Below are positions 21,433-32,850 of a stretch of DNA of 64,000 nucleotides, one piece after another (the first letter of the stretch is position 1; each line of letters opens with the position of its first letter). A program made the translations under genes and the position numbers. A model generated the notes under the pieces. That model did no database searches and had not been told where the DNA came from. It saw only the letters and a list, made by a program, of their open reading frames with translations. Origin of the DNA: Ixodes scapularis (lineage: Eukaryota; Arthropoda; Arachnida; Ixodida; Ixodidae); assembly GCF_016920785.2 (NCBI RefSeq), contig NW_024609837.1:42720745-42784744 (forward strand). Direction: 5' to 3'.

Positions 21433-22384
21433 GAGGCCCGCACCGTTCGAGCGTGGTCGCCGCCATTTTGGATTTTCGACCATTCATCATCGTCAGAATT
21501 CGCCTCGAATGACCTATGCTCCTATGCTAAGAAACAACTTTATGTTACATTTTCGAAGAAAGGAGGAATGCGCATGCTCGGCTCCCATAGCCTTGACTGT
21601 ATTGCCGCAGAGAGGGGGAGGAGATTCAACTGCCGCGGCCCTGGGTGGTTCTCATTTGAACCCGTTCGCACACCCGTTGCACCAAACAGAACGAGATCGC
21701 CGAAGTCAGCGCAGCGCTGTCGTGAACCATGGTTGCGCACTTGTGGACCCTGTGACTCCCTCCGCTCTCAAAGCACACACAACAATTACGAATGATACTT
21801 TCCGTCTTCAGGGAACATCAAGCACTTCTCCGGTCACGTCTTCGCTATGTGCTCGCAAACAGCGCAGCTTCTTGTTACAGCTCTATTCTCGTGTACCGTC
21901 GAACCAAAACAATACCGGCGCCATGTTTAACGCGCGTTATTGCCAGATCTTACCGGAAGTCGAGACGTTCCGTTGTTCAACTCAGCAGCCAAGTTGAGCC
22001 AAGTCAACCCAAAGAGCAAATCCAAGAGTGAGGGGCGGGGCGTAGTTCTCCTCCGCGGGGGTCGAAAGAGCGGGAGTTTCAAATGTAGAGAGGTCCTGAC
22101 TCCGACTAAATTACGTCCTGTGACGTAAATATTGCTAAAAAAATTATTTTAACCGGTGCAACCCGGTGCAACACGGCGATGCGAAAAAGAACTGAAACGT
22201 TCGTGGCGTGTGTCGTGCGGTGCTTGGAAGTAGACACCCACACTAACACCGAGCGCAAATCGGTTTTCGTGGGGTTGAGGTTCAAAGGGTTCAGTCCCGC
22301 CGTCGTCAGCTGATCCGGTCCAGCTGGTCCGGGAGGACGCAGCGAGCGTTTTTAAAAGTAAATCTTCCTTCGCTCCGCTTCAAA
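21433..22384. other. CpG-rich non-coding stretch upstream of a candidate exon
   Basis: GCCGCCATTTTGG lies near 21460. A 162-codon plus-strand frame (21509-21997) has no recognisable domain. From about 22170 to 22380 the sequence is CpG-rich and could be promoter or 5-prime untranslated sequence, but no TATA/initiator pair stands out. Confidence 0.4.
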
Positions 22385-22409
22385 ATGTGGAAGTTTCCGG
22401 ACGTATACC
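22385..22409 (+). CDS. Candidate first coding exon (very short, unidentified)
   Basis: CAAAATGTGG gives an ATG with a favourable A at -3. It is followed by eight codons (MWKFPDVY) and a strong splice donor, ACC|GTGAGTAAA, with GT at 22410. CpG-rich sequence precedes it. A second GTGAGTAAA donor lies at about 22555, which could mean alternative first exons. Against the call, the exon is tiny, no downstream exon is recognised, and the protein cannot be identified. It may be chance. Confidence 0.22.
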
Positions 22410-24041
22410 GTGAGTAAAAAGCTGCGGGCGTTTTCAACAAAATTACGCCGTTTTAATTCAACAATGAACTCCGAATTGTTGTCCTAAATCCGCCGTTTTT
22501 ATGCTTCGTTTTGGACTGCGTTTGCACGGCGAAGTGTTGCGCCCATCGTGCGGCGTGAGTAAATTTGGGCAAGATTTCCTACCTGCCCACAGATGCATAA
22601 ACTGAGACCATTTTTTATGTAGTGAACATACGTGCTTTTTTTACTTTTATTTTGGGAAGAAGCGGTGTGCATTTATTACGGTACAATCACTTGAAAGTTC
22701 AGAAATTGGAGAGGGCGAGCAAGCTTTCCGAACTTTGTCTCTTTGCTCTCTGGCGCTGCCACTAGTTTCAAGTTTTAGTAGACATAGCAGGTACAAATTG
22801 TTCTAAAGCAGGTAAAAGACTGGGAAGTCGGGACGGTGCGGACTCCGTGTTTCGCGCTTTTCGCAAGGTGACTGGGGAAGTGCTTATGCAAGGAACACGG
22901 AATATGCAACCGATTTTGTTATGCCCGTCGTTTCCGTCTCTCCAGCAAAACGAATAAGATGATCTACAAAGGCGCCATCACAAGCCAAGATGTACGATAA
23001 CAGTACACATTCAATTCAAACAACTCTACGTAAGATGGTTCGGAAGCCGAGAATAAAAAACTGTCGGCTAACGCAGAATTCGGACGTCCGAAGGCGTCTG
23101 CGGAAAGCTATCACGTAATAACCTGGCTGTGCCAGGTTTTTTACGTAACACATGTGTCTAGTCGCGGACGTTCGATGCACCCGGCTCGAATCTCGACGGC
23201 CTCCGGAGCGATATGACGAGAACGTAACTAGACACGTTGGTCGCTACGCGAACGCCCGATTGCCTCCAAGCATATAGCATCCCTTTCGGGGCCACATGGC
23301 GACTGGAAGGCTCGCTGTCGGGATCACTCCTCTGACATCTCCGAAAAGTCGGTATTTGCACGCGCAAACGCAAAAAAAAAAAAAGAAGCACGCTGAGCAA
23401 GCAAACAGGAAAACGAAAGAACGGCGCTATAAAAGCCAAAACCCCGCGTCACTTCCTATCACTAACACCTGCGACAGCTGCTAAACACACACTACTTCAC
23501 TTCAGGAAGTCTCACTCAAGCACCTGGGTCAGCACGAAACACTGATCACTTCGGCGAACCGATTAGTCGAGGTAGGCGAGACAGGCGGGAGCAGAGACTT
23601 TGACGGCCACGAAAGAATTGTGAAGCTTTTGTTTGTTATGGTTTGATCAGTTTGATGCTAAACGGAAGTGCCCGTCTTGTAAACCTTTTGCAAAAAATGA
23701 CGACTCCCATTACACGGGTTATTCTTTAAACGTAAAAATATGCCGCTCAAAAGGAGATTGCCACATATAACAAAGGTTGAACAACCAGGATCTAAGATGT
23801 CAATCAAACTCTCATCCAATGAGAAGTATAGCAGCCGATTGGGATCAAACGTCACGGAATCCCAACTTCGTGGCGCGCGATTTAAACGGACGAAATAGCC
23901 GCAAACTAAAATCAGTCTCACGCAGAATTGCTGTAAAAAAATAAAAAAACTTTTTTTCTCGCGGAAAAGTTGTTTTTTGACATGCTTGTTTCAATTAGGC
24001 TGTTTAAAAAAAAAAACTTATTTTTTCTTTGCGGTTACCCT
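22410..24041. other. Non-coding stretch (possible intron)
   Basis: A hairpin at about 23113-23147 pairs ACGTAATAACCTGGC with GCCAGGTTTTTTACGT. Minus-strand frames at 23158-23439 and 23658-23921 show no domain. No repeat termini were recognised. Confidence 0.4.
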
Positions 24042-24543
24042 TTAAAGGGCCCATGAAACGATGTTAACATCGAGAAAACGTGCACCTTATTACCCTTTTT
24101 TTGTTTACTTTAGCCCAAGGACCATAAAACACGACCACTTCACTCGAAATGTCGCCAATGCGCTGCGTAACCGCAAAAACAAAAAGGAACTATTTCTTGA
24201 CTTGACTTCAAGTACGGCGGCCGTAGGAACTATTTTTGTGACGTCACGGCGGGTGCGGTTATTGAGATCGCTTTTGAACAAGTATATTCTCAGTTTAATT
24301 GTAACGTTTAGAAATGATTTCGTTCCAACATAAACAATCGAGTCAAAAGATTTATATTAATGTTCAGTACACGAAGTTTTCGCATCCGGAGTAAGTTAAA
24401 GCATCCCCTCCCCGCTGCTCCGCTGCCTAGCAACGCTGGCTGGCTGCATGGACGAGCGGTGTGATCAACGCGATATAAAAACCAGGTTTCGGCAGCTGCG
24501 TGGTTCGTTCTCTTTCTCGTGCGCCTGGTTCGCCTGCCTGCAA

Positions 24544-24717
24544 CTATACTCCGTCTCACCTTATGTTGTACCGCAGCGAAGGCTAGAAGCGCGAGCTCAT
24601 AGCGTTGGCAGCTGCCCTTGGTGCATGAGAGCTTGTGCCGCCGACGTGTGCCATAGAGCAAGGAGCTCGCGCTTGTAGCCTTTTCTGTGGTACAACACAA
24701 GGTGAAACAGAGTATAG
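24544..24717. mobile_element. Fold-back MITE (CTATACTCCGTCTCACCTTA type)
   Basis: The left arm CTATACTCCGTCTCACCTTA, continuing through GTTGTACC and GCGCGAGCTC, pairs with the right arm ending AAGGTGAAACAGAGTATAG. Arms are about 60 bp. Its terminus is shared with 24893-25090. Confidence 0.7.
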
Positions 24718-24850
24718 GAAGTATTCACTGGCGGCCATAGCTGTGTGCGCGACTGCTGAGCGCGTGCTGATGGCGAGCTTCCAGGGTTCTTTTGCAGCGT
24801 GCATTCCACACGTTCAAAATGGCCGGTCTTAGCAGCCTATTAATGGGGAG
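24717..24850. mobile_element. Family A MITE, partial reversed copy
   Basis: It begins GGAAGTATTCACTGGCGGCCAT and contains GTGCTGATGGCGAGCTTCC, GCGTGCATTCCACA and GGCCGGTCTTAGCAGCCTA. These match the complement of 39665-39857. The far end is missing. Confidence 0.65.
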
Positions 24851-24892
24851 AGAGGGGAGAGTCTGCTCTTGCTGTAGCAACGTCCACAGTGC

Positions 24893-25090
24893 TATACTTC
24901 GTCTCACCTTAGCATGAACTAACTGAGAAGGCTGTGCAAGCGCGAGCGGCTAGACTTGACATGCAGCCTTGACAAGAGCACTCGCTGCACGAGCGCTCGT
25001 GCAGCCGCCGGGGCTTTATCCAAAGCAGCTAGCTCGCGCTATTAGCATGCGCGGCTAACAATAGTCCATGCTAACGTGAGACGAAGTATA
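24893..25090. mobile_element. Fold-back MITE (TATACTTCGTCTCACC type)
   Basis: TATACTTCGTCTCACCTTAG at the left pairs with the right end CTAACGTGAGACGAAGTATA, and the next AGCATG words also pair. It is 198 bp and the same family as 24544-24717 by its terminus. Confidence 0.7.
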
Positions 25091-25225
25091 AGGAGAGGAA
25101 AAGACCGGAAGCCGCGTACCCCGCGGCGCGTCATGCGCACGTGACCCGGGAAACATTGTATTAGTTGGGAATCCCCAAACGCCATCTTATTTGGCCGGAA
25201 GTCCGAAAATAAATTCATGGGTCCT

Positions 25226-25699
25226 TTAAAGAGGCCATGAAATTAATTTTCAACTCCTTCCTGCTTTGCTTTATTCCTCAACTCAAAAGCGAAATGAGAA
25301 ACCACATGGTCGTGACGTGCTTGGGCGCCATAAGACTCGTCATTCGAAAGTGATGATAAGTGCCTTCTGGGCACTCATTGGTCACGAACGCGAATCAAAA
25401 TATTCGTCGACGGATTAATTGCTGACGAGCGCAGACGCCCGAGTGGCGCAGTTCTTGTGTTCAATGCGTGAACTGGGTTCGGCCGACGTGTTTGGGCACC
25501 GCGGATGCATCACGGTGAAAAGGTAGAGAGCTTTCGAAAGAGAGGTGATAAACAATGGTCCACTATATCTCAAAACTTTCGTACAGAAAATTACTTTTTT
25601 TTTTCTACTTTTTTTCCTTTTAGCTCCCTAAACACTGTGATATTATCCCAATATAGAATCATTTATCCCAGCACCCAGTTCATTTCATAGTCTCTTTAA
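25226..25699. mobile_element. TTAA-bounded element K5 (CCATGAAAT family, copy 1)
   Basis: TTAAAGAGGCCATGAAAT at the left and ATTTCATAGTCTCTTTAA at the right are inverted ends with TTAA at both limits (474 bp). It is collinear with 36327-36870. Shared interior blocks are CGAACGCGAATC, ATATTCGTCGACGGATT and TTTATCCCAGCAC. Confidence 0.8.
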
Positions 25700-26368
25700 G
25701 ATATTTTGTAGGCGCATTTTAGATTAGATAAACACTAACTTATCCAAGACGTAGACGCTTCAAACGCGAAAAGCATCGCTTTTTCCTCCGATAACCAAAT
25801 CTAGGAAGAACTACTTCGCGAGGCGTATAAACAATACGCAAATTTTCATCTTTATTTTTTTTTTTTTTTTATTGCGGTGAAATCGAGTATAGTCGTATTC
25901 TAAGTTTCGTGATTCGCAGGAACCGTTCTTTATGCTTTGTGCCGTGATTCGTTGATATGCGTTCTGCATAAAAATGAACTCAAACTTTTTTCTTTGGTGT
26001 GTAAAAGTTTGAAGCTTGGACGGCCGTGCTTAGAAAAAGCAGGCGTCATGAAACGATGAGGTCCAAGAGGAGAATTAAGGGTGACAGTGTAACAAATGTA
26101 AGGCACATGAGGAGGCCAATATGGCGCGCTATTTTCTTAATAACGGGAAGTCTCCGGGGGGAAAAAAACGCCCACCAGGGACCGTTTTTCCCGGCTAATA
26201 AATTGCTCCTCGCTCGTTGTATCTTCCGCCATATCTCTGCCCGAGAGTGCAAGTTGCGTAAGGGAAAGGGAAGAGGTCGTACTGGGAGAGATAAAAATTG
26301 GGAAAGAGGAAATAGAGGGTGGGGCAAAGGGAACGAGAGGGCTGGGTAACGACCCTATGCTTCGTTAC
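25700..26368. other. Non-coding stretch, nothing assigned
   Basis: A 17-T run lies near 25854. Overlapping frames on both strands at 26026-26349 are purine-rich and low in complexity. No gene is recognised. Confidence 0.4.
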
Positions 26369-26530
26369 GCTTTAAGGTGGACCGCAGCGGACGCTACGAG
26401 TCGCCGTAGCCAATCAGGTGCCGTGTGGGTGTCGCAGCGACGGGCGGGGCCGCCTAGTCACGTGACAAGTTCTCAGCGCCGGATTGGCTGGGATCGCTCG
26501 TAGCGCCCGCTGCGGTCAGTCGTAAAATGA
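26369..26530. mobile_element. Palindromic MITE, CCAAT/TCACGTGA family (copy 1)
   Basis: The left arm GACCGCAGCGGACGCTACGA and right arm (complement GACCGCAGCGGGCGCTACGA) pair over about 50 bp, including CCAATC/GATTGG. TCACGTGAC sits near the centre. Relatives lie at 35872-36041, 43335-43507, 57332-57479 and about 61770-61890. Confidence 0.75.
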
Positions 26531-26563
26531 ACGCGGAGTAGATAGTGATTCACCGGAAGCTCT

Positions 26564-26594
26564 CTGGTATTCGTGGCACGGCCACGAATACCAG
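26564..26594. repeat. Perfect 14-bp hairpin
   Basis: CTGGTATTCGTGGC and its exact complement flank a 3-base loop (ACG). No T run follows, so it is not terminator-like. It may be the centre of an unrecognised fold-back element. Confidence 0.7.
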
Positions 26595-27092
26595 CGATCT
26601 ACAAAAAATCCACAAAAAAAGTATGAAAAAAAAGTAGTACACGTAAAAAAAAGGAATTCAGAAGAATGATGAACCCGCTCCGGGGAGTTCGCACGATCTT
26701 CTTGCTTCCTCGGGATACCACTATGAAACCGCCAGTTATAAAGAAATGAGAAGAAGAAAAATAGAAAAAGAAAGGAGGGACAAGACGAGGAGTGAAGCAA
26801 AGATAGGACGGATAAGAGAAAGGAAGTAAGCGAACAGATATAAATAAAAATGGACAAGGGGAGATTAATCCTGGAGTTAGAGACCCGGAACCCTCGGGCT
26901 CCTATTTGCGGCATCTCGTTCGTTCCACCTCCTTCTCCTACCCCCATTTTCTCTCTCACTCTGTCTCGTCGTGGAGCGTAAGAAACTTGGCTCTTACCAC
27001 CGCAACTTGAGCGCTACTACAGGCATAAAAAGTGCCTAACGTAGTAGGCAAAAACTGTAAGGAACACGCACCGGCTTACACGTAATCAAGGG
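26595..27092. other. Non-coding stretch, nothing assigned
   Basis: Purine-rich runs (26640-26830) make the minus-strand frame 26516-26959 look long, but it is compositionally biased and unrecognisable. Confidence 0.4.
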
Positions 27093-27225
27093 GGCGTCGT
27101 GGTATAATGGAGGTGCTGGCGATGCACCGCCCGCCTGGTAGAGCGTGTGGTGGCGGTCCTGTCGGTTTCAGGCGTGGTTGAGTACGACGCCTAACCTTTT
27201 AACGAACTTCAAAAAAATAAGAAAA
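27093..27225 (+). repeat. Possible tRNA-derived SINE relic
   Basis: TGGTATAATGG near 27109 fits the pol III A-box pattern (TRGYNNARNGG). A weak B-box-like GGTTGAGTAC lies about 65 bases downstream, then an A-rich tail (27209-27226). No cloverleaf can be drawn with confidence, so this is not called a tRNA gene. Confidence 0.25.
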
Positions 27226-29031
27226 AAAGTACTAGAGAGCGTACGCGTAGCTGAGGACTAGGTTTAAATGACCATGACATTCGGTTCTAACCTGGGTTCT
27301 ACTTTAAGCCCGCTGTTAGATATGTCACGGGGTAATGCCTGTTTCTGACTTACTCCTAAGCTTTGACCGCGGGTAACTGTGCAGAAGCATCTTTTTGAGG
27401 TACAGAACGTAGATATATTTAAACAGGGTCCCCTCTAACTAGGCTGTTTCAACTAACTTGTGCCAAAACTTAAAAAGAAAAAACAGAAAAAAAAAGCATT
27501 GTTGGTACTTTACACGCGTCGAACCAAGGCAGTATTGTTCACGGTCCTGTTGAGCAAGTCAGTAAACTAATTAACTGCCTAACGAACACAAATTAATTAG
27601 CTAAACTTTTAAATATCCCCCAATACATTAACATTTTAGAATTTAAAAAAAAGTTGTAGAGCGTGTTAAAAAAATCTGTCCCATTTGGTCGTATCAATCA
27701 AGGTAACGTTTAATGCTTGCAAACTTAAAAAAAAAAAAAAAAGAAACGCTCTGGAATAAAACAAAAATTTCATGCGATTACATCGCTATAGTTCGTTCAC
27801 GTCTGTGCTGATAGTAGGGTGGGAGCTACGCGCTCGCCGTACAAATCAACCACCTATACCTCGCATCACCTGACTTCGCTCCCTGCACGTGGGTATCACT
27901 GATCTCTATTGTGATAGGCTGGATCACGGATCGGTAGCCCGTGGGTGGCACCACCGGCGGCCATTACTTTACACCAGGCAATACACGCAAGTCTATGGGA
28001 GAAACAAACAAAAGTATGAATATTGAAGCCTGTACGCTGTGCTCGAAGACGAGTATTTTACGGCGAACTTCGATCATTACGTCGGGTATTTGGAGATCAA
28101 ATCGGATTCGTCAAACAATCGAACGACTATTTAAAAAAATAATCAACCGTGCTGGAGCATTTACGGTTGAGCTGGCAAGCTGACTCTCATTGTGGAGTAA
28201 ACAAAGGAACTTGGCGCTAATAAGACCGTCCTCGGGGAAGCCCAGAAGTTGATGAATGTCGAAAACGTTCCATCTAAACAGCGACTTTCCGCACTCTAAA
28301 AAAAAAAGGAGGGAGGAGGGGAGAGGGGGGTGTACCCATTCTCTTGCCTTATAAACAACACCCCAAAACTCCAGTTGGACGTACAGCGCACTGACATCGA
28401 ACTGACTGCCACAACTTTTCCGAGAGGGTTGATGACGTTGCGATATGACATATTAAACAGCTAAAGTATGTATCAAAGTCTACTGGAAAAAAACACACAG
28501 GTTTTGCAGTTGAACCCAGGAAACCCGATAACTTTTTTTGCAGTCAGTCACACTTACAGTAACTATTTTAATAAGTTGTACAACTCGGCCATCAAGCAGC
28601 TCGTGAAGTTTGGTAGCGTCGGTGCAACGTCAGAACGTTGTGCGTCCAACTGACGTTTTGGGCTGTCGTATATGTGGCAAGGAGTGTAAAAATATACTTT
28701 TTTTTCTTCTTCTTTTATGCGTGCAAGAGTGCGCGAATTTTACGTAGCAAAGCCTTCGAGCTTGTCGTCTACTAAACCCAGCACATCGAAACCGCCACCG
28801 ACTCCACGGTAACTCTTGGTGACTCTTGTCTCATTAAGCTGCGCTACATTTTTCGTCCAGCGGAGTCACTCTCGACCACAAAACATTGATTCATAAGAAC
28901 TGTGAGGGCCGCAAGTTTTAATGTTTGCGCGCAAGCTATTTGACAGGCTTCCCGAAAAGCAGCCAAAAAGCTTCGGTGCAGGCAACAGCTTAGAAACGGG
29001 GGAAATTACACTTTTTCTCGGTTTTGCCTTA
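27226..29031. other. Long non-coding stretch, nothing assigned
   Basis: AT-rich sequence holds several A runs (27475, 27727) and a purine-rich AAAAAAGGAGGGAGGAGG block near 28300. Open frames are all under 115 codons without known motifs. No element ends were recognised. Confidence 0.4.
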
Positions 29032-29298
29032 TACCCTTGTTACACGGGCACATTTAACTGCAGTTACGCTAAGCCACAGATAGCGCACAATACTTGCGGA
29101 CAACATTCTGCGGCTATGCAGTCAAAGCTATGGGCGAACGTGCGCTTGAGCATCTTGAGCATCTATCGAAGCAGTGCGCGCGCGCTCTTCACTTTTTCTG
29201 AAATAGCTGTCAGAGAGTATAGTGCGGTATCTGTGGTGCCGCGCAACAGCAGTTAAGCTGAGTTAACCGCGGTTAAGTGTGCCCGTGTAACAGGGGTA
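29032..29298. mobile_element. Harbinger-like MITE with TTA duplication
   Basis: The left end TACCCTTGTTACACGGGCAC and right end complement TACCCCTGTTACACGGGCAC continue as paired TTAACYGCRGTTA. TTA flanks both sides (29029-29031 and 29299-29301). It is 267 bp with no reading frame of interest. TWA target duplication suggests PIF/Harbinger. Confidence 0.75.
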
Positions 29299-30388
29299 TT
29301 AGAGTCCCATGCATTAGCTGGTGTTAAGAGATGGCTGCCGATAGTGGCACTCGACCCCAGCAAGGCAAGCCTTGATCCGCGATCCAGCCTACTACAATAT
29401 AGACCAGCGGTGGGTAGCAAGCTGTTTCCGTAGATTAGAGTTTGTTGTTCTTGCTGATGACAATGTGTGTCTTTTTTGGCAAGCAAAGTATGCGCTAAAA
29501 GTCTAGATTTCCGTTCTCCTGAATGCCCTGAATTGTGAACATCTCATTAAGAGATGGCCATTGAGACGACGGACACTCCATGACTGAAAACTCGACCAGT
29601 CAGAGAAAAAGTGGCTGTTACGGGTTATCGATCGTTCATCGGTTCTCACTTTCATACCAATATTCGTGGATGCCATAGCGAGCGAGAGAAGCGGTGGCCA
29701 TCAGTCTCACAAAACAATAAAGGATCACACCACTTTTACGCGTTCTCTCTCTCCCTCTCTTTCAGCACTCCTTAGATGGCCTAACTCCCCCCCTCCCCCC
29801 TTTTCCTCTCTTTGATGACAGTTGACTGTAAAGTGGGGAGTGGACTCGACCACCATGCTTAGACAAGTAAACCAAAAGTGTCGTCCGTACCCTCGAATAC
29901 GATGCTCTTAGCCTCGCGCCAGGCGCTTTTCAGCCGTGCCTCAAGAGCGTGCTAGGATACAGTCGCGCACATCAAAGACAAAGAGAATTCCACCCTCTCG
30001 CGCGAGGCCACATCGTCTGTTACGCGAGTTCTGAACCCGCGAATCGGGGGGATACGGACCCGCGTTTGATGTCTGTGCAGGTGGTGGGAGACGTCAAAGA
30101 AGTTGGAAATGGTGAAACGGCGTAAAAGACAAAAGCAAATAAAGAAGAAAAGCTTTCTTCTGCCCGGGAGAAGAATAAAAACCCGATGGGGAAGGCGACG
30201 GAGAGCCTACTCGGCGTTGTCTTACTTGATCTTTGTCTTTCGTAAATTCGTACATGCCTTGCCCGTTTTTCTAGTGGTTCCAGTGACCGGTCATACAAAA
30301 AATCGTGTTTTCTTTTCAGTTATTCTCCCCTTCCTGATGTTTTCTATTTTGGTGAGCTTGCTCTCTTTATGCTGCTGAATGTTCTCCT
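29299..30388. other. Non-coding stretch, nothing assigned
   Basis: A pyrimidine-rich tract lies at 29745-29815. Frames on both strands at 30020-30378 lack recognisable content. Confidence 0.4.
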
Positions 30389-31047
30389 CACGACCTACTG
30401 TAATCCTGACCTGCCCACAGAATGTCTCCCTATGGAAGACGCTGTCGCCGATGAAGTGCCTCGCTTTGACATTGGGAGAGCTCGGTAAAGGTTTTTCTGC
30501 GACGCAAATGCGGTTCACAGCCTGTCTAGAGCACAGTCCGAACGGCGCGCGGCTGGTGATATCTATTTTCCGAGGACACCTACCGTGACATGGCGCCAGC
30601 AGGCTGCAGCAGTAGTAGAACGTAGCAGGGTGCATCGCTCTCACGTTTGCTTGGATCGAAAAAGCGCGTTTGTCAGGCAAGGAAGCGCAAGGGCGTTCTT
30701 TAGTCCCGACTGCTCTTGTGCCATCGTCGAAATAAGGCGCGTTCCCGGATTACCCTTAAACAGCCACTGTGCTGACAACCGGCTCCTCTAGCGATGAATC
30801 TGTCACGCGATCACCGATTGACGACTCAATCTCACGATGCCCGCGTGGAGAACACGTCAGGACCATGCAGTTAAGGCCGCCGCGCTTTGCGCGCCTTCGA
30901 TTGATATGCAGATACCCTGGGAATCAAGAAAGTATTTATGCAGCGCCGCGAGGTCACAGCGTGACGAAACGTTGCGGCCGCGGTCATGTACCGCGGTGCG
31001 CGCTGAAACATTCTTCTGTGGGCAGGTCAGCATTACAGTAGGTCGTG
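30389..31047. mobile_element. Element with 33-bp terminal inverted repeats
   Basis: Bases 30389-30421 (CACGACCTACTGTAATCC then TGACCTGCCCACAGA) are the inverted partner of 31015-31047 with one mismatch. The next AATGT also pairs. The 659-bp interior is CpG-rich with a NotI-like GCGGCCGC word near 30974. It has frames on both strands but no transposase motif. No target duplication is obvious. Confidence 0.7.
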
Positions 31048-31084
31048 GTTCTGCTCGTATTGCTCCAGTTACTGTATTATGCTC

Positions 31085-31234
31085 ATATTTTTTTAAAAGT
31101 AAAGAGTAATTAAAGAAATCTGTTACCAATATTTTGAAACGAAATTACATTACAAATTACTTGCGAAAAAAGTAAAGTGGAAATTACAAAATTACTTGAA
31201 AAAGTAAAAGATTAAGTAACGGATTACTTCCAGG
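31085..31234. mobile_element. hAT-like terminal arm
   Basis: Repeated AAATTACTTG, AAAGTAA and GTAACGGATTACTT words end in TTCCAGGTCTG. This is like the right end of the hAT-type MITEs elsewhere in the window. The matching left end was not found. Confidence 0.4.
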
Positions 31235-31292
31235 TCTGCTTGAAACATGCAGTATAAGTAAAGAAACTGGCATATCACTAAGTTATTTTCGT

Positions 31293-32189
31293 TTAAAGGG
31301 GCGGTGCAACAATTTGCGGGCTTTGGCTAATTGATTGCGGGAAATGATCCCGGCCACATATAAAACGAAGGACTGAAAACTATTCTTTCCTGCTTGGCCT
31401 AGTTTTCATTAAAAAAAAATGAAAGAAATTGGTATCTCTGGCACCCCTCAACTCAACATTGAAGCGGCACCAGCTTCGCCTGTGACGTCATTCGGAGTGG
31501 CGTTGGTTTCCGGTTGGGTTCTTCTGGCTTACGTTTCCCCAGCGCTCGCCAGGCTCGCCGCTCTCCCGCTCTCCCGCCGATTCCCGACCAACATGGCGGC
31601 TTGGCGGACGGCCTGAGCGACGGCGAGCGCAAGATGCTTGCGACGCGGCGGGCAGTCGAAGTCGAAGTCGAGGTCGAGACACCAGGAACAATAACGGTAC
31701 CACGATACTACGGACCACGACCAACGCACTCCGTCGAGCGAGGGAAAGACAAAACGTCCGGGTTGCTCGTGTAGGCGCCGTAGGCGCCTCGGGCGTCGAC
31801 GGATGACGGCGACGGCAGGTTTTGTTGACTTGCGGATGGCGCCACAAATAATTCATACCCTTTTAGCGGCAATATTAGGCTTTTGAAGCGTTTCTGCATG
31901 CCTAAGCAACAAGATTTTTTAAACTTAACCTTAACTCAAGCTTACAATTGCCTAACACTATCACTTACAAAAACCACTCCGAATGACGTCACACCACAGG
32001 TTCCATTTGCGGCCACCATGTGGCCGCAGGCTGGGAAAAAAAGCGTTTTTTATTTTACGATTACGCAGCGAAATAGAGGTATTTTGGGGTATGGTGGCAC
32101 TTTTTTTCTTACTTATGCCGAAGTAAACAATATAAAAATTACAAGCTGCACATTCGTTCAGTGTTAAAATCATTGCACCGCCCCTTTAA
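31293..32189. mobile_element. TTAA-bounded T2/Kolobok-like element K6
   Basis: The left end TTAAAGGGGCGGTGCAAC and right end ATTGCACCGCCCCTTTAA have TTAA at 31293-31296 and 32186-32189. Subterminal blocks TGACGTCATTCGGAGTGG (31483 on) and CCACTCCGAATGACGTCA (31974 on) are inverted copies, so two CRE octamers face each other. The 897-bp interior has GAAGTCGAGGTCGA-type repeats near 31655 and ACATGGCGGC. Confidence 0.8.
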
Positions 32190-32777
32190 TAATACAGAAG
32201 AATGAAAGAAGGGGGGGGGGGGATGCGTTAGCATAAGTACCCGCATGGCAGAAAAAAATCTGACGGCATCCAAAAGAGTGCAAAGGGAAGCGGGCCACGT
32301 AGAAAGGAGGAGAGTAGTGAAAGAGGGAGCGAGAGGGAGGTGACGTCACGGGGCGGAAGCCAATCAACGCGCGGCGAGTCTGAACTTGCAGGTGTGCGGA
32401 GCGCGTATGCCTTGCTTTGTGGTGCAAAATGAAGTGTGAACCAAGTACTAGCGCTAGTACAAGTAGGCGGGGAAAAACAATTAACCGAAGATTGATCTGT
32501 GGTTCTTTAGGTAATTCGTTACATGACCCTTGGAAAACGCTAATACTGACCCCGTAACAAAGTGAAGAAGAAGCAGCAAGAAATAGAGGAAGCAAAAGGT
32601 AAAGCCAAAACAAACAAAAAAAGTGAAGGGGCAGCGTTGGCGTTTCCAAAGAGGGACGTGTGTGGCGTTTCCCAGTGGCTAACGGATTCCCTAAGGATCC
32701 ACCAATGGATCTTCCTTTCATTTTTTTTACGAGAAATCATATTTAGAAAAATTCACAATAAAGTTAGATAGCATTGG
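32190..32777. other. Non-coding stretch with a 183-codon minus-strand frame
   Basis: A G tract (32209-32221) and a CRE octamer at 32341-32348 are present. The minus-strand frame 32170-32721 is open by composition and overlaps K6. I recognise no domain and do not call it a gene. Confidence 0.4.
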
Positions 32778-32850
32778 GCAAAATATGCACTGCTAATATT
32801 GGCATGCATTGCTAATATTGACATGCAAAATATGCATTGCTAATATAACA
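32778..32850. repeat. Small tandem repeat
   Basis: Three to four units of about 20 bp close to ATGCATTGCTAATATTGGC are present, alternating with GCAAAATATGCA. Confidence 0.6.

Larger units (their letters stand above)
24042..25229. mobile_element. TTAA-bounded T2/Kolobok-like element K4 with nested MITEs
   Basis: The left end TTAAAGGGCCCATGAAAC and right end complement TTAAAGGACCCATGAA are bounded by TTAA at 24042-24045 and 25226-25229. A CRE octamer lies at 24239-24246. Three smaller repeats sit inside (24544-24717, 24717-24850, 24893-25090) and account for nearly half its length. The right TTAA is also the left TTAA of the next element. Confidence 0.7.

Noticed and set aside
21509..21997. 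162-codon plus-strand frame
   Set aside because: No known motif, and three overlapping frames are open in the same CpG-rich area.
27093..27225. tRNA gene
   Set aside because: An A-box-like word is present, but the B box is poor, the spacing long and no cloverleaf closes. Kept only as a possible SINE relic.
32170..32721. 183-codon minus-strand frame, Leu/Phe/Ser-rich
   Set aside because: It overlaps the end of a TTAA element and a purine-rich tract. Composition explains its openness.
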